A stretch of DNA of 64,000 nt from the NCBI RefSeq assembly GCF_016858125.1, contig NZ_CP064781.1, forward strand, positions 372,001 through 436,000, written 5' to 3'. Position 1 is the stretch's first letter, and each line of letters begins with the position of its first letter. This document shows positions 49,835 through 57,903 of the stretch, one piece after another. Source of the stretch: Azospira restricta. Its GTDB lineage: Bacteria > Pseudomonadota > Gammaproteobacteria > Burkholderiales > Rhodocyclaceae. Below the pieces are notes generated by a model. That model was not told the DNA's origin, ran no database searches, and worked only from the letters and a program-made list of their open reading frames with translations. The position numbers and the translations under genes are program-made.

Positions 49835-50973
49835 GCGGGGAGGTACTGCGCCGGCGCCAGCGCGATCGGGAACAGCGGCTTTGCCAGGAGCGCGCGCGCC
49901 GTGGCCTCGGTCACCGAGATGCAGGCGCCGTACTGCGGCGCTTCGCCGCCCTTCGCCTGGAAGCGCTGGACGGCGGTGACGATGCCGACCAGCCGCCCCT
50001 CGCCGTCGAGCAGCGGCCCGCCGGACGAGCCGGGACGGCAGTAGTTGTCGGAGAGCAGGAAGGTCTCGCCGCCGCGCTCGGCGCGCAGCCGGAAGCTGCC
50101 CTCGGACCAGGCCATCGCCGTCGAGCCGCCGGGATGGCCCATCGCGTGCACGGTGTCGCCGGGACGCAGGTTCGCCGAGCTGCCCCATTCGATCGCCTCG
50201 CTGCCGGCGCCCGGCGCGAACAGCAGGCAGGCGTCCTCGCCGTCCAGCCGCGCGTACTTCTCGACCTTGCTGCTGCGCCCGGTCAGGCTGTGCTCGACGA
50301 TCAGGCCGTTGGTCGCGCCGCCGGCGAGCACGTGGCAGTTGGTGAGGATGCGGTCGGGCGCGATCAGCACGCCGGAGCCGGTCTTGTTGCGCTGGCGCAC
50401 CAGGAACACCGTCCACGCCAGGTAGCGGGCGTCGAAGCCGGGCTGCTTGGCGCCGCGCGCCGGCAGCACGGCCAGCGCCGCCGGCGCGGCAGCCGGCGAC
50501 GGCGCGGACGCGGCCTGGGGTTCCGCCGGCGCCGCGGCGACGGGCGGCTCGGCGGGCGGGGCCGGCTCCGGCGCCACCGTCGGCGACGGCACCGGCGCGA
50601 CTGCCGGCACGGCCGGCGGCGGCGCGGGACGGGCGGCGACCGCGGCCGGCGCCGGCGTCTTCGGCCACAACAGCGCGGCGGTGAGGCCGGCGGTGACGAC
50701 CAGGACCAACCCGTTGCGCAGCGGCGAACGCGCCGGCCGCACGGCGCGCTCGTCGACGACGAGCGGCGGCGGCGCGGCGGCGGCCAGCTGGCGGTCGTAG
50801 GCTGCGCGCCGCGCCGGGTCGCGCAGCGTGTCGCCGGCGACGCGCAGCAGCGACAGCGCGTCGGCATCGCCGGCGAGCGCCGCGGCACGGGCGACGTAGG
50901 CCGCGTCGATGTCGTCGGCAGCGGCCGAGGCGGCGACGCCGAGGACGGCGTAGAGGGTGTTGTCGGTGCGCAT
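49828..50973 (-). CDS. Membrane-anchored trypsin-like serine protease with J-like N-terminal domain
   Basis: 381 residues. The N-terminal part (about 5-65: LYAVLGVAASAAADDIDAAY... LRDPARRAAYDRQL) has the shape of a DnaJ J-domain but lacks the HPD motif. A transmembrane segment follows (NGLVLVVTAGLTAALLW, about 85-102), then a long Pro/Ala linker and a chymotrypsin-fold domain with an apparent triad: His in TNCHVLAG (about 212), Asp in EDACLLF (about 246) and Ser in PGSSGGPLL (about 316). The protease would face the periplasm with the J-like domain in the cytoplasm. Substrate and regulation are unknown. Confidence 0.78.
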   Translation of the reverse strand: MRTDNTLYAVLGVAASAAADDIDAAYVARAAALAGDADALSLLRVAGDTLRDPARRAAYDRQLAAAAPPPLVVDERAVRPARSPLRNGLVLVVTAGLTAALLWPKTPAPAAVAARPAPPPAVPAVAPVPSPTVAPEPAPPAEPPVAAAPAEPQAASAPSPAAAPAALAVLPARGAKQPGFDARYLAWTVFLVRQRNKTGSGVLIAPDRILTNCHVLAGGATNGLIVEHSLTGRSSKVEKYARLDGEDACLLFAPGAGSEAIEWGSSANLRPGDTVHAMGHPGGSTAMAWSEGSFRLRAERGGETFLLSDNYCRPGSSGGPLLDGEGRLVGIVTAVQRFQAKGGEAPQYGACISVTEATARALLAKPLFPIALAPAQYLPAY

Positions 50974-51028
50974 GCGGTCGACTCGCTGAAGTTCTAGAAT
51001 GAATTGCTGCCTTCCCCGGAATTCTGCC

Positions 51029-51499
51029 ATGAAGATCACCGCCCGCTATGCCTTTGTACTTTCCCGGATCGTCCTCGTCGGCGCCGCGCTGCTCGCCTTC
51101 GGCGCCCGTGCCGAGGTGATCGACATCGACAACGCCGAGCTGGCGCGGCTGTCGGCCGCCGGCGTGCCGGTGATCGACATCCGCACCGAGGGCGAGTGGA
51201 AGGAGACCGGCGTCGTCCCCGGCAGCCGGCTGATCACGCTCTTCGACGAGCAGGGCCGCGCCGACGCGCCGGCCTGGCTGGCGAAGGTGAAGGGCGTCGC
51301 CGGCCCCGAGCAGCCGGTGATCGTCATCTGCCGTAGCGGCAACCGTACCCGGGCAGCCAGCCAGCTGCTGTCGCAGCAGGCCGGCTACCGGACCGTCTAC
51401 AACGTCAAGGCGGGCATCCGCGCGTGGGCCGGCGACAATCGGCCGCTGGTGCCGGCGGCGACCGCCGTCGCCACCTGTCCCGCCGGTGCGCGTTGCTGA
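51029..51499 (+). CDS. Periplasmic rhodanese-like protein
   Basis: 156 residues with a signal peptide (hydrophobic core IVLVGAALLAFGARA). The rhodanese domain has VPVIDIRTEGEWKETGVVPGS and the active loop CRSGNRT with its catalytic cysteine at about 101. It would carry a persulfide in the periplasm; the acceptor is unknown. It is divergent from the protease gene. Confidence 0.85.
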   Translation: MKITARYAFVLSRIVLVGAALLAFGARAEVIDIDNAELARLSAAGVPVIDIRTEGEWKETGVVPGSRLITLFDEQGRADAPAWLAKVKGVAGPEQPVIVICRSGNRTRAASQLLSQQAGYRTVYNVKAGIRAWAGDNRPLVPAATAVATCPAGARC

Positions 51500-51500
51500 C

Positions 51501-51519
51501 GCGGCGCCGCAGGCGCCGC
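51501..51519. terminator. GC hairpin after the rhodanese gene
   Basis: GCGGCGCC-GCA-GGCGCCGC, an 8-bp perfect stem starting 2 bp after the stop codon. There is no T-tract, so termination is only possible, not certain. Confidence 0.4.
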
Positions 51520-51550
51520 GCTGCAGGTTGCCGGCACCCGGCGGCTGCGG

Positions 51551-51556
51551 TATAAG
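51551..51556 (+). promoter_or_regulatory. -10 box six bases before a start codon (leaderless candidate)
   Basis: TATAAG at 51551-51556 is followed after 6 bases by the ATG at 51563, the same spacing as at 33414. A transcript starting there would have no leader. Confidence 0.35.
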
Positions 51557-51562
51557 CCGCGC

Positions 51563-52402
51563 ATGAGCAAGCACGCGAACCCCGCAAAAACCTACGAGCT
51601 GCGGCCCGGCCAGTCGGTCGAGCTGCTCAAGGAACTGCACATCCTGACCCGCGACGGGCAGATGAACCAGGACAGCCGCCGCAAGCTGAAGCAGGTCTAC
51701 CACCTGTTCAACTTCATCGAGCCGCTGCTGCTCGAAGCGCAGCAGGCGAACCCGGAGATCCACCTGGTCGACCACGGTGCCGGCAAGTCCTACCTCGGCT
51801 TCATCCTCTACGACCTGTTCTTCCGGGAGCGCGGCGGTCCCGGCTCGTGCATCTGGGGCATAGAGACGCGCGACGAACTGGTCGCGCGCTCGCGCGCGCT
51901 GGCCGACCGCCTCGGCTTTGCCGGCATGAAGTTCCTCAACCTGTCGGTCGCCGACTCGATCGTCTCGCCCGAACTGCCGGCCCGCGTCGACGTCGTCACC
52001 GCGCTGCACGCCTGCAACACCGCCACCGACGACGCGATCCGCTTCGCGCTGGCGAAGCAGGCCCGCTACATCGTGCTGGTGCCGTGCTGCCAGGCCGAAG
52101 TCGCGGCGACGCTCAGGAAGCACAAGGCGACGGCGCTGGCCGGCGCGCTCGGCGAGGTGTGGCGGCATCCGATCCATACCCGCGAGTTCGGCAGCCACCT
52201 GACCAACGTGCTGCGCTGCCTGCAGCTGCAGGCGCACGGCTACGACGTGACGGTGACCGAACTGACTGGCTGGGAACATTCGCTGAAGAACGAGCTGATC
52301 GTCGCCGTCGACAGGAAGCTGCCGACGCGGAAGCCGGCCGAGCGGCTGGCCGAGCTGCTCGCCACCTTCGGCCTCGAGGACCTGCGCGAACGCTTCGCCT
52401 GA
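51563..52402 (+). CDS. Class I SAM-dependent methyltransferase (Methyltransf_32-like)
   Basis: 279 residues. The SAM-binding motif I is VDHGAGKSYLGFILY (about 74-88), followed by an acidic end of strand 2 (GIETRDELV), then ALHACNTATDDAI (about 152-164) and VPCCQAEV, which together fit the Methyltransf_32 family. Members include RNA and protein methyltransferases; the substrate here is unknown. There is no signal peptide. Confidence 0.78.
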   Translation: MSKHANPAKTYELRPGQSVELLKELHILTRDGQMNQDSRRKLKQVYHLFNFIEPLLLEAQQANPEIHLVDHGAGKSYLGFILYDLFFRERGGPGSCIWGIETRDELVARSRALADRLGFAGMKFLNLSVADSIVSPELPARVDVVTALHACNTATDDAIRFALAKQARYIVLVPCCQAEVAATLRKHKATALAGALGEVWRHPIHTREFGSHLTNVLRCLQLQAHGYDVTVTELTGWEHSLKNELIVAVDRKLPTRKPAERLAELLATFGLEDLRERFA

Positions 52403-52403
52403 G

Positions 52404-52448
52404 CGATGTGCGGCGCACATCGCGAAGAAGCCCCCTGGGGTGCCTGAG
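52404..52448. repeat. Two-hairpin intergenic repeat, copy 2
   Basis: Starts 1 bp after the methyltransferase stop. GATGTGC-GGC-GCACATC, then GCGAAGAAG and CCCCCTGGGG, ending in CTGAG. It aligns with the copy at 3218-3265 over its whole length with a 3-base gap, so the two are related elements. Confidence 0.7.
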
Positions 52449-52481
52449 CGGGCGGCGCGCGCAACGAAAGGAGACAAAAGC

Positions 52482-53165
52482 ATGCCCGACGCCCGGCGCC
52501 GTTTCGAATACCGCCTGCGTTTCCCCGATGGCGCACGGCGCGTCATCCCGATCGTCCTCGACGGCACCACGCTCGGCTGCGTCGAGCCGCCGCCAGTGGC
52601 GCGCGCATGGACCGCGCTCGCCTGCCACCGCTGCCCGCACTGCCCGCTCGACGCCGCCGAGGCGCTGTGCCCGCTCGCCGCACGCCTCGATCCGCTGGTC
52701 GAGGTGCTCGGCTCGGTGCTCTCCTACGAAGCGCTCGACGTCGAAGTGGCCAGCGGCGAACGCACCGTCAGCACGCACGCGCCGGCGCAGGCCGTCGCCA
52801 GCTCGATCATCGGCCTCATCGGCGCCACCAGCGGCTGCCCGCACACCGCCTTTCTGAAGCCGCTGGCCTGGTTCCACCAGCCCTTCGCCGGCGAGGAGGA
52901 AACCGTCTTCCGCGCCGTTTCGGCTTGGTTTCTCAAGCAGCACTTCCGCGAACTCGACGGCGAGACGCCGGACTGGTCGCTGGCCGGACTGCGCCAGCGT
53001 TACGACGCGCTGCACACGGTCAACGTCCATCTCGCCCGGCGGCTGCGCCAGGCCAGCTCGGCCGACGCGACGGCGAACGCGATCGTCCGCCTCGACATGT
53101 TCACCAAGGCGATCTCCGGCGAGATCGACGACATCCTCGGTTTCCTGCGCGGCCGCCTCGGCTGA
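52482..53165 (+). CDS. Conserved-looking hypothetical protein with a cysteine-rich segment
   Basis: 227 residues. A strong AAAGGAGA ribosome-binding site sets the start. The N-terminal strand-rich part (FEYRLRFPDGARRVIPIVLD) is followed by CHRCPHCPLDAAEALCPLA (about 48-66), a possible metal-binding site, and then a helical C-terminal region. There is no signal or membrane segment. I do not recognise the family with confidence. It stands alone between the methyltransferase and a convergent peroxiredoxin-like gene. Confidence 0.7.
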   Translation: MPDARRRFEYRLRFPDGARRVIPIVLDGTTLGCVEPPPVARAWTALACHRCPHCPLDAAEALCPLAARLDPLVEVLGSVLSYEALDVEVASGERTVSTHAPAQAVASSIIGLIGATSGCPHTAFLKPLAWFHQPFAGEEETVFRAVSAWFLKQHFRELDGETPDWSLAGLRQRYDALHTVNVHLARRLRQASSADATANAIVRLDMFTKAISGEIDDILGFLRGRLG

Positions 53166-53181
53166 ACGACGCGGCTGCGTA

Positions 53182-53718
53182 TTACAGCGGCCCGGTGTAT
53201 TCGCCGCGCGCCGGGTAGTCGTTGGCAATCGCGAAGTCGAGGCCGGCGAGCAGGTCGGTAAAATTCGGACGGGCGAACGGCATCGTCTGCACGGCACCGT
53301 AGTAGAGCGTGCCGTCGGGACGGACGAGAAACACCCCGGGTTCGGAAAAGAGCGCCGGCTCGTCGATGCCGATCGAGGTCTTGCCGCGACTGCCGGAAAT
53401 GTACAGTCCCCAGGCGCGCGCGCTTGCCAGGTCGACGCCGTAGCCGACGCGCAGCGCGTTCGCCCTGACCTTTTCCGCCATCGCCGCACCGCGCTCGGCA
53501 CCGTCGGACGACAGCGCGACTACGCTGACGCCGCGCTTCTCGAACTCCGGCACCAGCCTCTCCAGTTCGCTCAGGTATTTGGCGCAGATCGGGCAATGCA
53601 GGCCGCGATAGAAGACGACCAACGTGAAGTGCGGCGGCGCCTCGGCAGCCAGATCGAAGCGGCCGTGGGACACGGTATCGACGGCGAGCGGCGGGACTTT
53701 CTGGCGGGGAATCAGCAT
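53182..53718 (-). CDS. Peroxiredoxin-like (AhpC/TSA) protein
   Basis: 178 residues with a thioredoxin fold. The redox motif is CPIC in YRGLHCPICAKYLSELE (about 37-53), the position of the peroxidatic cysteine but in a CxxC form. It is the AhpC/TSA-like group often annotated simply as peroxiredoxin-like; it may reduce peroxides or act as a thiol oxidoreductase in the cytoplasm. It is divergent from an AraC regulator gene with an 89-bp gap, a probable regulator-target pair. Confidence 0.82.
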   Translation of the reverse strand: MLIPRQKVPPLAVDTVSHGRFDLAAEAPPHFTLVVFYRGLHCPICAKYLSELERLVPEFEKRGVSVVALSSDGAERGAAMAEKVRANALRVGYGVDLASARAWGLYISGSRGKTSIGIDEPALFSEPGVFLVRPDGTLYYGAVQTMPFARPNFTDLLAGLDFAIANDYPARGEYTGPL

Positions 53719-53807
53719 CTCGATCTCCTGGCTGTTGGGGTTGCAATGACGCCACTATGCGGTACGATCGGCAACAATAGATCCTCGATTGATTGCAGTT
53801 CGTCCAA

Positions 53808-54635
53808 ATGAATCGCAACTCGCCGCGCCTCGACCGGCTCTCGGTGCTGCTCGACGGCCTCTCGGCCAGCGTCGCCATCCTTCACGCCGGGCCGCTCGTG
53901 CATCCGCTGACGCCCGCTGGCGATCCGCGCAGCCATCTTTACCTGCATCTGCTGCTGTCCGGCGAGGCGAAGTGCCGCCTGCCCGGCGGCGAACGCCGCC
54001 TGGCGTCGCCGTCGGCCATGGTCCTGCATAGCGACCTTGCTCACACCGTGGTCGCTGCCGCGGGCACACCGGAGCTGCTGTCGGCCCGCATCCGCTTCGA
54101 CGGGCCGAGCGGCGGCGCCTTTCACGCCGCCTTCGGCGACCCGGTCGAGCTTCCGCTGAACGGCGCCACCGACGATGCCACGCATCTGCTGGCGCTGATC
54201 GGCAGCGAGTTGCGCAGCCCGCGCTGCGGGCATCGCAACCTGCTCACCCACGCCGTCGACATGCTGCTGATCAGCCTCCTGCGCCACATCATCGCCCGCC
54301 CGGGGAGCGGCGCCGGGCTGCTCGCAGCACTCGCCGACCCGCGTATCGCACGCGCCGTGGTGGCGATGAACGAGAATGTCGCACAACGCTGGAACCTGGA
54401 GTCGCTGGCGGCAACGGCGGGCATGTCGCGCACCGCCTTCGCGGCCGCCTTCCGGGAACGGATGGGGGCGACCCCGGGCCGCTATCTGGCCGGCCTGCGG
54501 CTCGCAGTCGCCGAACAGGCGGTCGTCGCCGGCCACGGTCTGAAGCGCGCCGCACAGGCCTCCGGCTACGCCAGCCCGGCAGCCCTGTCGCGCGCGTTGT
54601 CGCGGCGCCGCCGGCGGCCGCCGACGCCCGGCTGA
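53808..54635 (+). CDS. AraC-family transcription regulator
   Basis: 275 residues. The N-terminal cupin-like sensing domain (about 10-180, including HLYLHLLLSGEAKCRLPGG) precedes two AraC helix-turn-helix motifs at about 190-272 (WNLESLAATAGMSRTAFAAAF and LKRAAQASGYASPAALSRAL). The ATG at 53808 is chosen because a frame start 15 bases upstream adds nothing conserved. It is probably a regulator of the divergent peroxiredoxin-like gene; such cupin-6 AraC proteins often respond to electrophiles or oxidants. Confidence 0.87.
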   Translation: MNRNSPRLDRLSVLLDGLSASVAILHAGPLVHPLTPAGDPRSHLYLHLLLSGEAKCRLPGGERRLASPSAMVLHSDLAHTVVAAAGTPELLSARIRFDGPSGGAFHAAFGDPVELPLNGATDDATHLLALIGSELRSPRCGHRNLLTHAVDMLLISLLRHIIARPGSGAGLLAALADPRIARAVVAMNENVAQRWNLESLAATAGMSRTAFAAAFRERMGATPGRYLAGLRLAVAEQAVVAGHGLKRAAQASGYASPAALSRALSRRRRRPPTPG

Positions 54636-54694
54636 AGCGCGGCGGCCCGCCGTCGCGCGGCAAGCGTCGCTGCGCCGCCGGAAGCACGCACGAA

Positions 54695-54728
54695 AAAAAA
54701 GCCGGCGGGGTCGCCCTCGCCGGCTTTT
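54695..54728. terminator. Intrinsic terminator of the Tim44-like gene
   Basis: AAAAGCCGGCG...CGCCGGCTTTT stem-loop. On the - strand it ends in a run of eight T's, 18 bp after the Tim44-like stop codon. It may also stop transcripts from the AraC gene on the other side. Confidence 0.85.
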
Positions 54729-54746
54729 CGCATCGCGCCGGAGCGC

Positions 54747-55667
54747 TTACTGGACCTGCTGGATGCCGGCGACGGTCCAGCCGCGGCTGCCGTCGGCCGG
54801 CTTGGTCAGGTGCCAGATTTCCGAGAAGCTCTCGGCGGCGGCAGCGCTGTCCTCGCGGATGAGGCCGCTGAAGTGCACGCTGACGACGTAGCGGTTGCCT
54901 TCCTCGGCGACGTCGATCACCTGCGCGTTCAGCTCGACGACGTCGGTCTGCTGCGGCGCGCCCTTGCGCTCGTCGATCGCCAACTTGATCTCGGCGAACA
55001 TTTCCGGCGTCGTGAATTCGCGGATGTCGTCGAGGTTGGCGGCGTCGTTCGCCGCCTGCAGGCGGATGAAGTTCACCTTGGCGTTGCGGGCGAAGGATTC
55101 GGCGTCGAAGTCCGCCGGGATGTTGCCGGCGACCGCGGCGCCGGCAACGGCGCCAGCCGCTGCGGCGGCCATCGGCGCGGTGGAGGCGCCGCCGGCCGGG
55201 GTGAACTCCGGACGCGGCGCGCTGCCGCCGGCACCGGCGCCGGCCGCGGCGTACTGCATGCCGCCCTGGGCCTGCGCAGCGGCCTTCTTGCGCATGATGA
55301 AGCCGATCACGGCGACGACGACGAGCGCCAGCAGCGCCATCAGCATGAAGCTGGCGAGCTCTTCGCCGAAGCCGAAATGCGACGCCAGTGCGGCGAGGCC
55401 GAGACCGGCGGCGAGGCCGGCGACCGGGCCGAGCCACGAGCGCTTCGGCTGCGCGGCCGGGGCGGCGGCGGTGGCGCCGGCCTGGGTCGGTGCCGCCTGC
55501 TGCTGTTGCTGCGCCGGCGCCGCCTGGGTGTTCTTGGCCGGCGGCGTCGCCTGCCGCTGCATGCCGGTCGAGCCGCCGCCGCCGAGGCGCTTGGCGGCCT
55601 CGGCGTCGCCGACGTTGAGCGTGAAGCCGACGACCACGGCGGCCGCCAGCGCGAGGAACTTGTTCAT
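54747..55667 (-). CDS. Tim44-like domain membrane protein
   Basis: 306 residues. An N-terminal signal or anchor (KFLALAAAVVVGFTLNVGDAEA) is followed by a Gln/Ala/Pro-rich low-complexity stretch, a hydrophobic pair (about 80-125) and a C-terminal Tim44-like domain (about 185-306: FIRLQAANDAANLDDIREFTT; FSEIWHLTKPADGSRGW). Bacterial Tim44-like proteins are membrane-associated and of unclear role. A GGAGG ribosome-binding site precedes the ATG at 55667. A strong terminator follows. Confidence 0.82.
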   Translation of the reverse strand: MNKFLALAAAVVVGFTLNVGDAEAAKRLGGGGSTGMQRQATPPAKNTQAAPAQQQQQAAPTQAGATAAAPAAQPKRSWLGPVAGLAAGLGLAALASHFGFGEELASFMLMALLALVVVAVIGFIMRKKAAAQAQGGMQYAAAGAGAGGSAPRPEFTPAGGASTAPMAAAAAGAVAGAAVAGNIPADFDAESFARNAKVNFIRLQAANDAANLDDIREFTTPEMFAEIKLAIDERKGAPQQTDVVELNAQVIDVAEEGNRYVVSVHFSGLIREDSAAAAESFSEIWHLTKPADGSRGWTVAGIQQVQ

Positions 55668-55969
55668 ACGAGCCTCCTTCGGTGAGAGATGTGGACGCAT
55701 GGTACGCCAGTAAACGAACAACAAAAACAGGCGCATTTCTGAACTTATGATCGAAAAAACCGATTATTCAGCCCACCGGGGCCGGCTCTGAACGCCGCCA
55801 CCGCGCGGATCGCGGCGTTCCGGGCCGGCGCCAGGGGAAACCGAACGAGCCACTGTCGCAGAAACCGGGCGCGCTGCCGCATGCTGCAGCGCAGCTTGCA
55901 CATCCGTAAATTCGTTTCTATCCTTGCGCACTCTTTATATCGTATACGATCTACGAAATACTCCCGGCC
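55668..55969. other. 302-bp intergenic region between the Tim44-like and GntR genes
   Basis: No gene is seen. It holds the divergent promoters of the two flanking genes and, at its right end, an AT-rich stretch with the candidate GntR operator described separately. A GC inverted repeat (GAACGCC...GGCGTTC) lies near 55791-55822. Confidence 0.5.
55939..55950. promoter_or_regulatory. GntR-type operator palindrome
   Basis: ATCGTATACGAT is a perfect 12-bp palindrome with the GTATAC core common to FCD-type GntR sites. It lies 20 bp before the GntR start within a promoter-like AT-rich stretch, so autoregulation of the operon is likely. Confidence 0.6.
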
Positions 55970-56659
55970 ATGAGCGACCCCCTCGACCTGCTCGACATTC
56001 CGCGCCTTGCGCGCCTGTCCGCCTCCGACCAGATCGCGACGACGCTGCGCGACGCGATCGTCGACGGCCTGCTGCCGGCCGGCGAGGTGCTGCGCCAGGA
56101 CGACATCGCGGCGCGCTTCCACGTCAGCAAGATTCCGGTGCGCGAGGCGCTGAAGCGCCTCGAGGCCGAAGGCCTGGTCAACTTCTTCCGCAACCGCGGT
56201 GCCGTCGTCGCCGCGCTGTCCACCGAGGAAATCCTCGAGTACGTCGACATCCGGGCGATGCTCGAGGCGCGCGCCGCCGAGCTGGCCGCGCCGCGCATCA
56301 GCGACGACAGCCTGGCGCGCGCCGCACGCTGCCTCGACGAGTTCGGCGCCGCGCTGCAGGCCGGCCGCCTCGGCGAGCTGAATTGGCAGTTCCACTCGGC
56401 GCTGTACGCCGACGCCGACCGCCCGATCCTGATGGGCGAGATCCGCGCGCTGTACGACAAGGTCGAGCGCTACGTGCGGGCCTTGCTCGCGATGACCACC
56501 GAAATGCCGAAAACCCAGTCCGAACATCGCGCCATCCTGGACGCGTTTGCCCGGCGGGACCCCGACGCAGCGGCAGAACTCACGCGGGCGCACGTGCTCG
56601 ACGCGGGGGCGTCACTCGTGAAGTACCTCAAGGACCACCGGGACCATCACCATCGTTAG
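55970..56659 (+). CDS. GntR-family (FCD) transcription regulator
   Basis: 229 residues. The winged helix spans about 15-80 (IATTLRDAIVDGLLPAGEVL; FHVSKIPVREALKRLEAEGL) and a helical FCD ligand domain fills the rest (YVDIRAMLEARAAELAA). FCD regulators bind organic acids or amino acids with a metal. It lies 10 bp before the livJ-like gene and is the first gene of the transporter/putA operon, so it probably controls amino-acid uptake and oxidation. Confidence 0.9.
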   Translation: MSDPLDLLDIPRLARLSASDQIATTLRDAIVDGLLPAGEVLRQDDIAARFHVSKIPVREALKRLEAEGLVNFFRNRGAVVAALSTEEILEYVDIRAMLEARAAELAAPRISDDSLARAARCLDEFGAALQAGRLGELNWQFHSALYADADRPILMGEIRALYDKVERYVRALLAMTTEMPKTQSEHRAILDAFARRDPDAAAELTRAHVLDAGASLVKYLKDHRDHHHR

Positions 56660-56669
56660 GAGGAACCAG

Positions 56670-57764
56670 ATGAAGCAATTTACCGTAGCCGCCGCCGCTT
56701 TCTCGCTCGCCGCCTTTGCCGGCGCCGCGCACGCCGACCTGCTGGTCGCCATCGCCGGCCCGATGACCGGCCAGTACGCCTCGGCCGGCGACCAGATCCG
56801 GAAGGGCGCCGAAATGGCAGTCGCCGACCTCAACGCCAAGGGCGGCGTGCTCGGCCAGAAGCTGGTGCTCGAGGTCGGCGACGACGCCTGCGATCCGAAG
56901 CAGGCGGTGTCGGTCGCCAACACCATGGTCAACAAGAAGATCGTCTTCATGCACGGCCACTGGTGCTCGAGCTCGACGATCCCCGCCTCCGACGTCTATG
57001 CCGAAGCCGGCATCCCGATGGCGACCGTGTCGACCAACCCGCAGGTCACCGAGCGCAAGCTGAAGAACATCTTCCGCATCATGGGCCGCGACGACCAGCA
57101 GGGCCTGGTCGCCGGCAACTACCTGGCCGATACCTTCAAGGGCAAGAAGATCGCCGTCGTCGACGACAAGAGCGCCTACGGCAAGGGGCTGGCCGACGAG
57201 ATCGCCAAGGCGATGACCGCCAAGGGTGCCAAGCCGGCGCTGCGCGAGTCGATCACCGCCGGCGAGAAGGACTACTCGGCGCTGGTCACCAAGCTCAAGG
57301 CCGCCGGCGCCGAAGTGCTGGCCTACGGCGGCTACCACACCGAGGTCGCGCTGATCCTGCGCCAGGCGCAACAGGCCGGGCTCAAGCTCACCGTGATGGG
57401 CGGCGACACGATGACCAACTCCGAGCTGGTCACCGCCGCCGGCGCCGCCGCCGACAACGTGCTGTTCACGTTTGCCCCGGACCCGCGCAAGAACGCTTCC
57501 GCCGAGGCCGTCGTCAAGAAGTTCCGCGACGCCAAGGTCGAGCCGGAGGGCTACGTGATGTACGCCTACGCCGCCATGCAGCTGTTCGCGCAGGCCGCCG
57601 AGAAGGCCAAGAGCGCGAAGCAGGCCGACGTGCAGAAGGCGCTCGCCGCCGGCAACTTCGACACCGTCATCGGCAAGCTGGCCTTCGACGCCAAGGGCGA
57701 CAACAAGGCCCCCGGCTTCGTCGTCTATCGCTGGCAGGGCGGCAAGTACGACTACGCCAAGTAA
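56670..57764 (+). CDS. livJ: Branched-chain-type amino-acid ABC transporter binding protein
   Basis: 364 residues with a signal peptide (FTVAAAAFSLAAFAGAAHA). The mature protein is the periplasmic type-I Leu/Ile/Val-binding fold: IAGPMTGQYASAGDQIRKGAE, then DDACDPKQAV and GHWCSSSTIPASDVYAEAG. An AGGAGGAACC ribosome-binding site precedes the ATG. It delivers its ligand to the LivHMG(F) permease encoded downstream. Because putA lies in the same operon, proline or a related amino acid is a possible ligand; this is inference. Confidence 0.88.
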   Translation: MKQFTVAAAAFSLAAFAGAAHADLLVAIAGPMTGQYASAGDQIRKGAEMAVADLNAKGGVLGQKLVLEVGDDACDPKQAVSVANTMVNKKIVFMHGHWCSSSTIPASDVYAEAGIPMATVSTNPQVTERKLKNIFRIMGRDDQQGLVAGNYLADTFKGKKIAVVDDKSAYGKGLADEIAKAMTAKGAKPALRESITAGEKDYSALVTKLKAAGAEVLAYGGYHTEVALILRQAQQAGLKLTVMGGDTMTNSELVTAAGAAADNVLFTFAPDPRKNASAEAVVKKFRDAKVEPEGYVMYAYAAMQLFAQAAEKAKSAKQADVQKALAAGNFDTVIGKLAFDAKGDNKAPGFVVYRWQGGKYDYAK

Positions 57765-57771
57765 GACCGGG

Positions 57772-57881
57772 CGGCATTGCGGGCACCATGCGGCCCGCAA
57801 CGCCGCCGTCGCTGTTTGACGTGCGTCCGGGCTACCCGCCCGGGCGCATCACCCGCCGGCCGGCGCACAACGCCGGCCGGC
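57772..57881 (+). other. Two strong hairpins between livJ and putA
   Basis: CGGCATTGCGGGC/GCCCGCAACGCCG (57772-57805, one mismatch) and GCCGGCCGGCG-CACAA-CGCCGGCCGGC (57855-57881, 11-bp perfect stem). There are no T-tracts. Such structures after binding-protein genes often protect the upstream mRNA and reduce downstream expression. Confidence 0.5.
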
Positions 57882-57903
57882 CTCCACCGAAACGGGGTCC
57901 ATC

